The translations under genes and the position numbers were made by a program. Positions 1 through 11,100 of a stretch of 64,000 bases of DNA are shown one piece after another. Position 1 is the first letter of the stretch; the number at the start of each line of letters is the position of its first letter. The stretch is from Atherix ibis. Lineage: Eukaryota; Arthropoda; Insecta; Diptera; Athericidae. The stretch lies in contig OY282609.1 in assembly GCA_958298945.1 (NCBI GenBank), positions 54,780,220 through 54,844,219 on the forward strand, in the 5' to 3' direction. Below the pieces are notes generated by a model, which worked only from the letters and a program-made list of their open reading frames with translations, did not search any database and had not been told where the DNA came from.

Positions 1-887
1 TAAACAAACAAAAAATTAATTCGTATAGACAATCGAAAATATTTTATCCTTAAATTCCTACTTTTTGTATATCGAACGGGAGATTTGATAGGATGGAACT
101 TTAGAGAATACCTACCTAAATGTCTAAAGGACTAAAAATAACTATTCCATGAATCTTGCCTTGCTCCAATCCTTGGAGCGAATATAACATATACGCACAA
201 ATTTATCTCTACACGAATATAAGCATATGTAGATACTTTACTAGTATTAGAACAGTCGTTTGAGCTATGGAAGTAAGTAAGTACCTTAACTATTTAAAGA
301 GACTACCTAATATCCTCGTTGTCTTATGTTTGTATATCTAGGCGCTTGCCCTAGAATTTTAGAGATATTATTATACATATTGTTATATACCCGTAGTAGA
401 CCTAGAATATTTACTGTTCTGTATAGAATTAAGGTAGGAATGGAAAAAAAACACCAAATCCATTAATCTGGGATAAACGATATTTTTTTTAAGGATGGTT
501 GAAACAGGAATTAAAAATATGTTCGTATTTAGAAATGGTAAAACCATAAAAGAGAAGAACAAAATGTATAGAAAAGATACAAGAACTAGTAAATTAAATT
601 ACTTTTCTATTAATACCAATAATCCATTTCTTGGTGTAGCTTTATATCATCATCTGAAGTTGCTTGGCTTTTTTTTTCCTATAGTACACATACATACGCT
701 AGTACCAATGAAATTACCAAGCTTATAAGTCTTTATAAAATAAAAATATTACTATTTTTTAATCTTTGAAAAGTAGTTATATAATTACGTTTGGATTTGT
801 TAAGAAGTACATTTTTATTCATATTTAGTATAGAATTTTCATTATTTTTTTTCTAAACCAAAGATTTATTGTGAATTTTTCTTTTAA
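1..887. other. AT-rich intergenic DNA
   Basis: No gene or repeat family is recognised. The only open frame of note (495-728, +) has no recognisable domain and the base composition of its surroundings. Confidence 0.5.
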
Positions 888-2154
888 CAAGATATATAAG
901 CTTAAATTTGCTGTTTGGTCATAGATGGCGTGAGTGAGCGTATTAAGCTACCATGGGTACGCCATACTTTTTTTTATGAGTTTGACATCTGTCACCATTA
1001 ATCTGTGCACATTGTCAGCAATTTCGTGTAACAATATACATTTTTCCATGTCTAGTTTTGTGCCAGAAAAAGAGCATATGCGGTAAGCTTTGCTTTTCTG
1101 ATTCAATTTGAAGAAATCGGCTGCCAAATCGTATCGAATGCTTACGAAGGCCTATGGTGAGAGTGCTTTATTGGAAACAACTTGCCGAGATTGGTTTCGT
1201 CGGTTCAAAGATGTCAATTTTGACTTGTGGGACAAGAAGCGTGAAAATCGGCCTAGGAAGATTGAGGACCATAAATTGCAGGCTCTTTTGGACGAAGACG
1301 ATACCCAATCGCAAAAAATATTCGCAGAGCAATTGGTTGTTACTCAACCAGCCATTTCCATGCATCTGTGTGCAATGGGGAAGATTGAAAAGATCGGAAA
1401 ATGGGTACCGCATGAATTGAACGATAGACAGATGGAGCGACGCCAAAACACATGCGAAATCTTGCTCGCCAGACAAAAAATAAAGTCGTTCCTGCATCGG
1501 ATTGTAACAGGCGATGAAAAGTGGATATATTTCGAGAATCCTAAACGTAAGAAATCGTGGGTTGATCCCGGCCAACCATCAACATCTTCCCCAAGACCAA
1601 ATCGCTTCGGAGGGAAGACGATGCTGTGCGTTTGGTGGGATCAGCAGGGTATCGTCTACTATGAGATGTTGAAACCTGGTGAAACTGTCAATGCCCACCG
1701 CTACCACCAACAACTGATCAAATGGTACCGTGCTCTGCGTGAAAAAAGGACGAATTATCAACAAAGACATGACAAGCTGATTTTCCTCCACGACAACGCA
1801 CCATCGCACACGTCAAAAATGGTCCGAAACTACTTGGAGACACTCAACTGGGAGGTACTACCCCACCTCGCTTATTCACCAGACCTGGTCCCTTCCGACT
1901 ACCACCTGTTTTCGTCGATGGGCCACGCGCTCGGTGACCAGCACTTCGATTCTAACGAAGACGTCCGAAAATGCCTTGATGAGTGGTTTGCCTCGAAAGA
2001 GAAAGAATTTCTTTGGCATGGTATCCACAAATTGCCCGAGAGATGGGGAAAATGTGTAGCTAGCGAGGGCAAGTACTTTGAATAAATTTGTTTTTGCTTT
2101 ATAAAAAAAAAATTTTTTATTTGAAAAACAGCGGATTTAAGCTTATAAACCTGG
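888..2154 (+). mobile_element. Mos1-like (mauritiana subfamily) mariner, copy 1
   Basis: A full-length mariner of about 1267 bp, close to the usual 1.28 kb. The right end reads, outward to inward, CCAGGTTTATAAGCTTAAAT and is followed by TA. The left end has the same motif with several substitutions, and its flanking dinucleotide has decayed to AA. Other copies of the family lie at 9630-10913 (minus) and 40224-41480 (plus), with better-preserved TIRs. The family TIR resembles that of mauritiana-subfamily mariners, and the encoded protein confirms this. Moderate TIR decay and two nonsense codons suggest a dead element that is not very old. Confidence 0.92.
1048..2085 (+). pseudogene. mariner transposase (Mos1-like), two early stop codons
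   Basis: Cut-and-paste DNA transposase of the D34D mariner group. The homologous start is ATG 1048, since the same MSSFVPEKEH start is seen in the copy at 40394. From there the frame runs 345 codons, the length of Mos1. It is interrupted only by TAA at codon 13 (1084) and TGA at codon 18 (1099); the rest is open. The catalytic Asp residues are at 156 (TGDEKW), 249 (HDNAPSH) and 284 (PSDYHLF), with 34 residues between the last two. The linker motif WVPHEL and the C-terminal GIHKLPERW block are present. The two stops precede the helix-turn-helix, and the next in-frame Met is codon 31, so a re-initiated product would lack part of the DNA-binding domain. Confidence 0.93.
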
Positions 2155-3430
2155 TAGATTTTCGAAAAATTCCTTACAAAAAAAAAATAGGTTCTTTTGG
2201 TCTTAATATTGGTTTTGTCTTGGAAATGAAATATTAGATTACAAACATTATCTTTTTATAACATAAAATCTTCACTTATGTTTAGGCCACGGGCATAAAG
2301 GAAGAAAAAAACAGTCTAGAAATTCCTTAAATTCCTTTACTTTTAATAAAAATTTCAACACAAAAAAAGGAACAGAATTTAAAACAAAAAAAAAACAAAC
2401 CTATCAATATGCTTGCAAATTTTTCAGTTATCCAAAAAAGTAACGAAAATAAAAAATTAAATAAAATACCACAAAAAGCCACTAGTTTAAAACCATTTTA
2501 ACATAAAATCAATACAAACCAATTCCTTCCTTCTCACTTGTAACAAAAACAAATTGATATCGTAATCTAACAAGGACCATAAATACACATTTTGTTGGAT
2601 TCCTATTCGCACATTCAATTTAATTATAGAACAATTTTCATATAAGAACAATAATGGCAGTTTTAAGGGATCAACCACAATGTTCGAATATTACCTGTAT
2701 TTTCCTTTGTACATTTTCAATTGTTGGCATTTTTATTCAATAGTGAAAAAATCTACGTTATTTTTAATTGTATGAAGGTCTTGGACTTTGGCAAACATAA
2801 AAGGACTTTGGACAAGGACGAATATAGAATTTAGGATACAAATTTTAAAGAGCATAAATAGTTACCCATATTATATTCAAAGGATTGTTTCAAATTTCTT
2901 TACAAATCTTGTTAGTCCTTCGTCTTTCAACCTGTGACGACCACACATAATAGTGAGTAATCTATAATATTATATGTTCGCAATGTAAATTCTCAACAAT
3001 TCTATTAACTTATACTATATAAATAATGGAAATTTTATAATAGAAATTTAATAGAAACTATATGTTCTGATATACCATATATTCGTACGAGCGTAATAGA
3101 CTTAATGTAACAAAAAATATGGAATAATTTTCTATTCAACGAATTAAAAGTGAGGTTAAAATGAATTTAATTTTGAAGCTGGAATAATACTGAACTTATT
3201 CTATATTTTTTGGGGATTTTGTTTTATGTTATATTCAATTTCATTTTGGATTTTAAATTTGAATATTAAATAATTTCCACATTTGCCTCACATACAACAA
3301 AGCTAAGAATAAATTATGACAATAAATATGAAAAGAAAACAAATAAGAATTCAATTAAATTTTAATTATAATCTCAAATAGAATTTTTTATTTTTGTTGA
3401 CAATATATTCTTTTTTTTTATAAATTATAC
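2155..3430. other. AT-rich intergenic DNA
   Basis: Long A/T runs and no recognisable coding or repeat structure. Short open frames here have no domain. Confidence 0.5.
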
Positions 3431-3882
3431 TTATGACCAGTGAGTAATGCAGATCTTCTCTATGATGGTCGAAAGGGGTCCAAGAATCAATAAATCCTTG
3501 GACACCTTTTGACCATATCAATTTTAAATATGGGCGACATCCAGCGACGTTGATGAATATTTATCGGGGCCGGATTCAGTCTTAGGCAACGAACGTGGAT
3601 GCACACTGGACAAACTCGAAAATATGCCTGGGAGACACCAACTCCGGCTGGAGCAAGCGAATGGCCGTCTTAAATATGAAGGAAATGGTTGACTTTTGTA
3701 GAGGCAACAAAAATGGCTACATTCCCCATTTATAGTAAAATAATAGAAATGCCAGAAAAATTGAGCATAGTCTATGATTTGACTTGTGGAGGCTATGAAA
3801 AAGAGCAACACTAGCAATATTATATGGATAAGCCATTTTCACATGTTCATGAGCATAAATATCGGATAGAGGCGGCTATATA
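3431..3882. other. Unassigned higher-complexity flank of a mariner
   Basis: The sequence is visibly less AT-rich than its surroundings and ends at the TA target of the mariner at 3883. Because the other flank (from 5098) encodes an RNase H remnant, this may be upstream retroelement sequence. No motif on either strand lets me identify it. Confidence 0.3.
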
Positions 3883-5097
3883 CGAGGTCTGTTCAAAAAG
3901 TATCGGTAATTTTGAATTTCCGCGAGTTAGGTATATTTGATTTTCGATTTTTTGTGTCGTTATGTTAGTACTCATGTCTCTCACTTATGCCGACAAGTTC
4001 GGCCATTTTGAATGTTCAGTTAATTTTTGACAGCTGCTTTGTTTGCACGTGTTTTGACTCGTCTTCGATTTTTACCCATTCCAAAAAATGGATCAATGAA
4101 TCTGTATTAAATTTTGTGCGAAAGACAAAATTAATTGCGCGGACGCATTCCGAATGTTGACTGTAGCATATGGTGAAGCCACCTTGGACCGAAGCAACGT
4201 TTATCCGTGGTACAAAATGTTCGCAGAGGGCCGAGAAGATGTGAACGACGGAAAGCGTGCCGGACGCCCGAGCACGTCAACAACCGACGAAAACATTGAT
4301 GAAGTGAAGAAAATAGTATTGGCCAATTGTGGAATCACCATTAGAGAAGTTGCTGAGGACTTAAACATATCGATTTTTACCAACGATTTTAGCGTGAGAC
4401 GGGTCGCCACGAAATTTGTACCAAAATTTCTCAATTTCGACCAAAAACGACCCAAATTTGCTCCAGAGCGTCATAACCGGTGACGAATCATGGTCTTATG
4501 GTTATGACGTAGAAACCAAAGCTTAATCATCCCAATAGAAGCTGCCGCACGAGCGAAGACCGAAAAAAGCGCGCCAAGTTCGGTCGAATGTGAAGGTTTT
4601 GCTTACAGTTTTCTTCGATTGCAGGGGCGTGGTGCATTATGAGTTCTTGCCACAGGGTAGAACGGTCAATAAGGATATTACCTTCAAGTTGCGCGAAGCA
4701 ATTCGCCAGAAACACCCGAATTTGTGGAAGAGCAAAAATTTGCTTGTGCGCGAATTTTTGGCCAAAAACAACACCATAATAATGCCGCAGCCACTGTATT
4801 CCCCAGATCTGGCCTCCTGTGACTTTTTCTTGTTCCCGAATTTGAAGAGCCCCATGGAAGGACGACGCTACGCTACGATTGAGGAGATTAAGACGGCATC
4901 GAAGGAGGAGCTGAACAAGATAAAAAAAATTATTTTTTGAAGTAGGGAAAAAACGTTGAGGATTGGAAAAAACGTTGGCACAAATGCATAATATCTGGTG
5001 CGGATTACTTTGAAGGGGACAAAATAGATATTCACGAATAAATAAATAGTTTTTGAAAAAACACAAAATAATCGTGATACTTTTTGAACAGACCTCG
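3883..5097 (+). mobile_element. mariner, CGAGGTCTGTTC family, copy A
   Basis: Both TIRs are clear: CGAGGTCTGTTCAAAAAGTA on the left and its near reverse complement on the right, each flanked by TA. The leader between TIR and start codon carries the family landmarks (GACAGCTGCTTTG, GCACGTGTTTTG, CTTCGATTTTT). The element is about 1.2 kb, shortened by internal deletions. The right flank runs straight into a retrotransposon RNase H fragment, so it landed in an older element. Confidence 0.92.
4088..5041 (+). pseudogene. mariner transposase, CGAGGTCTGTTC family (copy A)
   Basis: The start is ATG 4088. A TGA replaces codon 4 (4097), followed by open sequence through the N-terminal DNA-binding region (CADAFRMLTVAYGEA, then RAGRPSTSTTDENIDEVKK). 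A deletion within the segment after LNISI and a second one after LNFDQK shift the frame. The first catalytic Asp (TGDESW) lies near 4480. The second (HHDNAPAH in relatives) is deleted: the sequence passes from KSKN directly to LLVREFLAKNN near 4740. The third is kept in SPDLASCDFFLF. The end is near GDKIDIHE and TAA 5041. This protein type is common in insect genomes; I cannot place the subfamily with certainty. Confidence 0.9.
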
Positions 5098-5340
5098 TAT
5101 GTGGCTATATGCTTAACCATCTTTACGGTTTCCAAAGTTGCATGCAAGATTCGCGCAGATGGCATTCCATTACAAATAACATCATGCGAACGATCCGCCA
5201 TAACGCGTTTAGATCGTATAAAATTCAATGGATCCCAAGCCACGTTGGTATTACGCAGAAGATCAAGGCTGACAAGCTCGCCAGAGATGCATGCATAAAT
5301 CCCAACACAATCATAACCAAGTGACGTCCGCAAGAACATC
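5098..5340 (+). pseudogene. Retrotransposon RNase H fragment
   Basis: One forward frame contains KIQWIPSHVGI followed by IKADKLARDA, the RNase H signature of non-LTR retrotransposons (a W-P-x-H-x-G-I core and an ADxLA motif). A second frame upstream reads ICLTIFTVSK, resembling the IFTDS motif of RNase H, with a frameshift between the two. The fragment is truncated on the left by the mariner at 3883-5097. The clade cannot be set from this length. Confidence 0.65.
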
Positions 5341-6088
5341 AGAGGCACCTTTTGAAAACTTTAAAACTGCATTCCAATTCATGGCGGAGTCGAGCATTTC
5401 TATTTTCGCATGCCCCTAAGTATGGGGAATCACGTCTACGGGAGTTTTGGATATAAAAGAGTATGCGTTGGGTTTGGGAGAGAGTTATAAAGATAAGAAC
5501 CATAAAGGGGCGTGTGCGGGGGGAAATTTTTTAATTTTTAATTTTATGTTTTATGTGTACCGGATTAAATTTGCCGGGAAAAACAGACTTTATGCATCCA
5601 GATTGAATTGAAATGAAATTCGATAGTTTATCAAATTGGAGCGTGTGTAATGTTGAAAAAGGACACGACGGATAGTGGCACGCTGGTTGATGCACAAGTG
5701 GGTGTGGAAAGAAGGGAACGGAAGATTTGAGTGGGGAGTGGCTGACGAATTGTAAGCGGGACCGTCGCTTGGGGTTGCGTGGATGCGATTTTTGGGTTGA
5801 AAATGGGTGCCGGAACATGGAAGAAATAGTAAGTCGGGAACGTTTGCTTGTTTTTTCTCTTTTTCTATCCTGGAGGTTCTTCGATGGACCATTAGGCCTG
5901 AGCAGATGGATGCAATCACAAAAGAAAGGGTGGTTTTCCAAAAAAATTTTTAGGTAACTGTAATTTACAGGCTTTGACAAAATTTAATGTTATGAAGTGT
6001 GCACAAATCAGCATGGTCATGTAGGTAACCAGGCGTAAAAGAGATCCAACACGTTTTATGAAAAAAATTTCGAAGAATCTAGAAATAT
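5341..6088. other. Unassigned mixed-composition region
   Basis: A less AT-rich stretch between two transposon remnants. A 149-codon open frame on the minus strand (5531-5980) overlaps open frames on the plus strand. None has a recognisable domain or signal, so I make no gene call. Confidence 0.3.
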
Positions 6089-6390
6089 GGAAAACGTGAG
6101 AATACCAATGCTTATTTGTACAGGCTATGGTTTTTATAACCTGAATCGGATGACATTGGCTTGGACAGTATGTGATTTTAACAGGACTCTACCACTTATC
6201 ATACAGTGCATGATACAATGGCCATATTGCGAACTAAATTCCCAGGACGCATTGTTTCACGAAACAATGTCTCTGAGGCTATGTGAAAAGCAAGGATTAT
6301 GCTAATGAGCCCGACACGATTCCAGAGCTGAAGGATGAAATCATACAGCCCGAATTATGCTACAAAGTCATGGAAAATATTCAAAAGTCA
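6089..6390 (+). pseudogene. Relic of a DD41D (rosa-like) mariner transposase
   Basis: Reading frame +2 from 6089 shows a decayed segment around the second catalytic Asp. It has GLDSM, then two stop codons in place of W and Q residues (M-stop-F-stop-QD), then YHTVHDTMAILRTKFPGRIV, typical of transposases with QQDGATCHTA and a WPPRSCDLTPLD third motif. After a deletion the reading continues in another frame as YANEPDTIPELKDEI and CYKVMENI, the C-terminal part. No TIRs are found. It differs from the element at 30600-31709, so two DD41D lineages are present. Confidence 0.7.
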
Positions 6391-8344
6391 TGGAAAAATA
6401 ATTATTTCGGAAAATTTTGGTTTTTCATCTAAAGCAAAAAGTTTACGGTATACTTAAAGTTAAGATGGAATCTTAAAGCTGCTGCCTACTAAGGATGATA
6501 ATAGCAAGTATATCAATTTCAAATTAAGGTTACACAAATGGACAAATTTTTTGTATAAAACAATTACCGCTACAAAAGAAATGCCTAAAATCCTTTTACA
6601 TGACCTCATTAAGTTTCGGTAGTTTTTTCTATCAAAATAAGCGTTGCCAGAATATTTTTCTCCTTTTTATTATGACCGTTTTTACGATGGTAATTTTAAG
6701 GATTTCATACCATATATATTAGAGTAATTTAAATAGCAAACAAAATAATACTATCTCAATTTTTTAAGATGACATTAACACATTCTTAAGTATTCTTTTT
6801 CTATCAACAAGTTTATATAAACTCAGACAAAAAATGAGAACACATCAAAAGCTTTGTAAAAAATCAAAAACTCCTGTTCACGTTCTTAGAACTCTTCTTT
6901 AAAAAAAAAAAAAAACATATAACGTAAAGGAATAGAATTCAAAATATTACAATACATTCTGAGGTAAGGATGATATTTTCTTTAATGGACATAAAAATAA
7001 CAATGTATCTCTCCTTTATTTTATCCTCATCAATTTTTATGGAATTGATCATTTCATTTTGTAAAAAGAACCAGAATAGATAAGAGCAAATTACAAGGAA
7101 AAACATTTTAAATAAAATGTATAAATGTTTATGGGTTTTTCCATTTCGCAGGATACAAAACGTGTTCGTTTTTTTCCCCCTTGTTCTGGTTGTACGTAAA
7201 AAATACCCCATATACTTGTAGAATAGTAAAAGAGTGCATGAGCCAAAAAGGAAAATCTGAATACGATTTGAATTTGAATAGAAAAGGTAAAAGGGAAAGG
7301 GAATAAAAAGGACAAATAATATATATATAAATATAAATACTCTTAAAATATTGTATTCTAATACTGAGAGGATGTCCTTTGCAAATAGTCAAAATGTCCT
7401 TTGGGATATTATACTTTACGATGACCAGATTGTATGGAAGTATTTTTTATTTGGGTGGTTTTTTTTTTGAGGTAAAAATGAATCGATAAAATTTACCTTT
7501 TATTCTCAAAAGAGGAAGATGTTTTGGTAAGAGCTTGGAAAGATACTATAAACTTCAGATTTTACAACCATTTACCAATTTATTGTTGAACATTTCTTTA
7601 CGGAATAGTTTTGTGCTAACCCTTCTTTCACTAAACATTATTTTCTATACTTTCTTTTCGAATTTTTTTTATTGTAATTCCATTTGCATTTTTGTTTGTC
7701 TAGTTTATTTTTTAATGAGTTTTTTTTTATGCAAATCAATATTCTCCTTTGAGAATTGGTAAAGGACATTTTAACAGAAGAAAAAAATTTAGAGAAGAAA
7801 CTTTTTTTTCTCGAAAAATAACAAAGAGAAGAGGAAGAATACTTAACGAATACGAAAGAATTGGTGAAGTTTATCATTCAGCTCACTAAAAAAACACGTG
7901 TCCAAGAGTAGGTAAATTTTCAGGACACACTATTCGATTGGTCAGATTTCTATATAAAAAATCCTTTTCTTTATTTTGTACAAATATTTACATTACAGAA
8001 TAGAATAGAAAGTTAGTAACGTGAAATATTGTAAATATTTCAAGGAGAAAATTAACCTTTGTTTTGTATAAATAATTTTTTTTTTTTTGCTAAACGAGTA
8101 CACAGTATTTAAAATATTCCTTTAGGAATTTTATTGAAATTGACCAAAGCGTGTTCTCCTAATTTTATCACGTATATTTTTCTTCTATTGTCATTAATTC
8201 CCAAAAGCTTTTTACTGAAGGTAGCATTTTTGTAGAGATTTTTAAAAAAAATATTTCTTTCCTTTTTTTAATGATGTTTTTTTTGTTAAATATTTTTTTT
8301 CGAATTTAGAGAATTTTAAATTTATTTTGAATAACAGATTTTTT
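6391..8344. other. AT-rich intergenic DNA
   Basis: Mostly A/T runs. The open frames at 6939-7211 (-), 7129-7392 (-) and 7535-7762 (+) are hydrophobic or low-complexity translations of AT-rich DNA without recognisable features. Confidence 0.45.
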
Positions 8345-8960
8345 GAAAATTGTTTATACCAACGAGAGGACACAATCCACCAATGCCATCGCGTTCTTGA
8401 TTACATTGCATTCTACACAATATTCAGAGGTAAGATTTTCGCTTAGAAGTATTTTTAGATATTTGCGATGCTTTTGATCGCGTGTATCATTCTGAGCTTG
8501 TATGGAAAATCAAGAGCTTCTTTTCTTTCTAAAACCTATTTTTTTTTTAATTTATATTTTTTTTAAATATCAGTTAAATCAGATTAATTTCAGCTAGACA
8601 CCTAAAAGGCAGTATCCTTGGTCCCATTTATATCTATAACATTCCATCTTATCTGATTTGAAGATTATCATTGACAATTATGCAGATGATACTGCCATAC
8701 TTACTACAAAGACAAATTTATACACAGTGTCTAATAATTTACAATTTCATATCTACAATCTTCCAACCTGGCTTACGAAATGGAAAGTGAAAAAAAGTGT
8801 TCATGTTACATTCAGTCTTTGCCGAAAGGCACCTACTCATTTATTTCTTAAGAAGAATAATCTCTTTATAGACAAGATATTATCCTGGTACCCCTTAAAG
8901 GATTGCAAACTAACAGAAGTTATCCACAACTACTTAAACTACTAATTCCTATCAAGGAGA
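8345..8960 (+). pseudogene. Jockey-like reverse transcriptase fragment
   Basis: Degenerate reverse transcriptase (RT) of a non-LTR retrotransposon. The first part reads in pieces as a QCHRVLDYIAF-like segment. The later part, open from 8658, keeps the catalytic box as NYADDTAIL, followed by SNNLQFHIYNLPTWLTKWKV. The same order is seen in the better copy at 16854-17087 (ATYADDTTVL, SNNLQSHIHNLQSWFKR), so both come from one jockey-like family. The GVPQGS box before it is disrupted and several stops interrupt the reading. It abuts a different retroelement at about 9000. Confidence 0.75.
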
Positions 8961-8999
8961 TGATGTTTCGTACATGCTCTTCAATCTGGTGCTGGGAAC

Positions 9000-9628
9000 T
9001 GAGACTTGTGGCGCGAGTTTAGCATGAGGGGTACCATCCTCATTAAATCTATTCAGGTTTTAGCATACACCGAACACATCGACATTATGTCGCTCGGAAA
9101 AATCTGTGCAAGAATCCTTCGCCCCAAGGTTGAGTCGGCGGCGAAAAATCTTGGGTTACACATAAATGAAGGCCAAACAAAGTACTAATTAGGACTAGTC
9201 GTATACAGATAGGAGATTCTAACTTCGAAAAGTGAATTCATTTTTTTTTAATTTGGAGGTAAGGGTCGTAGCTGATAAGGGTATGGAGAAATAAATCCAT
9301 GTACAACTGCTGGCAGCCAACTAAGTCAGGGAAAATTATTTCGCTCGAAAATTCCACCGAAGTACTATTAACAAGAGGCATTACTCTTCCCAGTTCTCAT
9401 GGACTCTTCAGAAACTTGAGTTTTAAGTCAGCCGAGCGGAGGATCCTTCCCATAACTATTAGCCCCTTACATGAAAATGAACGATTCCAGAGCCTATTTA
9501 ATAATGAGATCCTGGAGTATTACCTCGACCGCTGGGTTATGGATAAAATTAAACTTAATAGGCTGCGATGGACTGGACATTTAATCCGTATGGATCAGGA
9601 ATATCCTATCCGGCAAATATGGTAGTAT
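9000..9628 (+). pseudogene. Second non-LTR retrotransposon, RT and C-terminal region (left part)
   Basis: Frame 9006-9188 encodes IQVLAYTEHIDIM and AAKNLGLHINEGQTKY, matching the RT palm of elements whose box is normally LAYADDIDI; here the two catalytic Asp have become Glu-His. Further on, 9299-9625 reads SAERRILPITISPLHENERF and KIKLNRLRWTGHLIRMDQEY, the C-terminal signature (LRW.GHL.RM) of RTE-type and similar insect retroelements. The mariner at 9630 interrupts the element; its 3' end resumes at 10914. Confidence 0.7.
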
Positions 9629-9629
9629 A

Positions 9630-10913
9630 CCAGGTGTATAAGCTTAAATCCGTTGTTTTTCAGACAAAAAAAAAACATGTTTTTTTCATAGAAAGCAAAA
9701 ACAAATTTATTCAAAGTACTTGCCCTCGCCAGCTACACATTTTTCCCATCTCTCGGGCAATTTGTGGATACCACGCCAAAAAGATTCTTTCTCTTTCGAG
9801 GCAAACCACTCATCAAGCCATTTCCGGACATCTTCGTAAGAATCGAAGTGCTGCTCAGCGAGCGCGTGGCCCATCGAAGAAAACAGGTAGTAGTCGTAAG
9901 GGGCCAGGTCTGGTGAATAAGCGGGGTGGGGTAAAACCTCCCAGTTGAGTGTCTCCAAGTAGTTTCGGAACATTTTTGACATGCGCGATGGTGCGTTGTC
10001 GTGGAGGAAAATCAGCTTGTCATGTCTTTGTTTATAATCCGTCCTTTTGTCACGCAGAGCACGGTGAAATTTGATCAGTTGTTGGTGGTAGCGGCGGGCA
10101 TTGACAGTTTCACCAGCTTTCAACATCTCGTAGTAGACGATACCCTGCTGATCCACCAAACGCACAGCATCGTCTTTCGTCCGAAGCAATTTCGTTTTGG
10201 GGAAGATGTTGATGGTTGGCCAGGATCAACCGGTGATTTTTGGCGTTTAGGGTTCTCAAAATATATTCACTTTTCATCGCCAGTCACAATCCGATGCAGG
10301 AACGACTTTCTTTTTTGTCTGGCGAGCAAGATTTCGCATGTGTTTTGGCATCGCTCCATCTGCCTATCGTTCAATTCATGCGGCACCCAATTTCCGATCT
10401 TTTCAATCTCCCCCATAGCACGCAGACGCATGGAAATAGCTAGTTGAGTAAAACCCAATTGCTCCGCGAGCATTTTTTTGCGATTGGGTATCGTCTTCGT
10501 TCAAAAGAGCCTGCAATTGATGGTCCTCAACCTTCCTAGGCCGATTTACGCGCTTTTTGTCCCACAAGTCCAAATTTCCGTCTTTGAACCGACGATACCA
10601 ATGTCGGCACGTTGTTTCCGATAAAGCATTGTGACCATAAGCCTCCATAAGCATTCGATGCGATTCGGCAGCCGATTTCTTCAAATTGAAGCAGAAAAGC
10701 AGAGCTTCCCGCATATGCTCTTTTTCTGGCATAAAACTAGACATGATTACCAAAGGAAAAATGTATGTTGTTGTACGAAATTGCTCACAATGTGAACTGA
10801 TTAATGTTGACAGATGTCAAACTCATAAAAAAAGTATGGCGTACTCATGGTAGCTTAATACGCTCACTCACGCCATCTATGACCAAACAGCGGATTTAAG
10901 TTTATACACCTGG
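9630..10913 (-). mobile_element. Mos1-like mariner, copy 2
   Basis: A full-length 1284-bp element with clear TIRs, CCAGGTGTATAAGCTTAAAT at the left and its close reverse complement at the right, flanked by TA on both sides (9628-9629 and 10914-10915). The length matches intact mauritiana-type elements. It is inserted within a non-LTR retrotransposon, whose coding and 3' tail sequences lie on each side. Confidence 0.95.
9707..10744 (-). pseudogene. mariner transposase (Mos1-like), frameshifted
   Basis: It starts at ATG 10744 (MSSFMPEKEH) and ends at KYFE followed by the stop at 9707. It reads well through SHRMLMEAYG and LQALLNEDDTQSQK, then a frameshift near 10475 moves into the frame 10267-10473 (LAEQLGFTQ to LHRIVTGDEK). 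There the Trp after TGDEK is a stop. After a further disrupted stretch around 10190-10265 the C-terminal half is open from 10189. The catalytic Asp residues are all present as TGDEK, HDNAPSR and APYDYYLF. Confidence 0.93.
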
Positions 10914-11100
10914 TACAGTGGCTCCATTTATAATACCAGAAGCTGGGGTAGACCCTACCTTCAGCGGAGCGACGGCACTAGCCAGGATTCCAAAAACATG
11001 CTGAGAGTATAAAACTAAAAGACCGCGGGGGGACTTTTGGATTTTTTGATTCAGCAGGCGTAGATTGGACTCCTGGTTGATGATGATGATGATAATATCC
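10914..11100 (+). pseudogene. 3' end of the second non-LTR retrotransposon
   Basis: Directly after the mariner, the plus strand reads WGRPYLQRSDGTSQDSKNML, a decayed form of the GRP-LRW-D sequence that follows LRW.GHL.RM in RTE-like elements. It ends in a GAT microsatellite (about 11078-11096), a usual 3' terminus for such elements. It therefore continues the fragment at 9000-9628. Confidence 0.6.

Noticed and set aside
1168..1575. 135-codon open frame antisense to the Mos1-like transposase
   Set aside because: A shadow of the well-supported plus-strand gene; the same antisense openness occurs in the other copies.
4527..5348. 273-codon minus-strand frame across a mariner and its flank
   Set aside because: It is antisense to transposase and crosses the element border into retroelement DNA, so it is accidental.
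5531..5980. 149-codon minus-strand frame rich in Ser, Pro, His and Arg
   Set aside because: No domain, and overlapping open frames exist on the other strand. It lies between transposon remnants and composition explains it.
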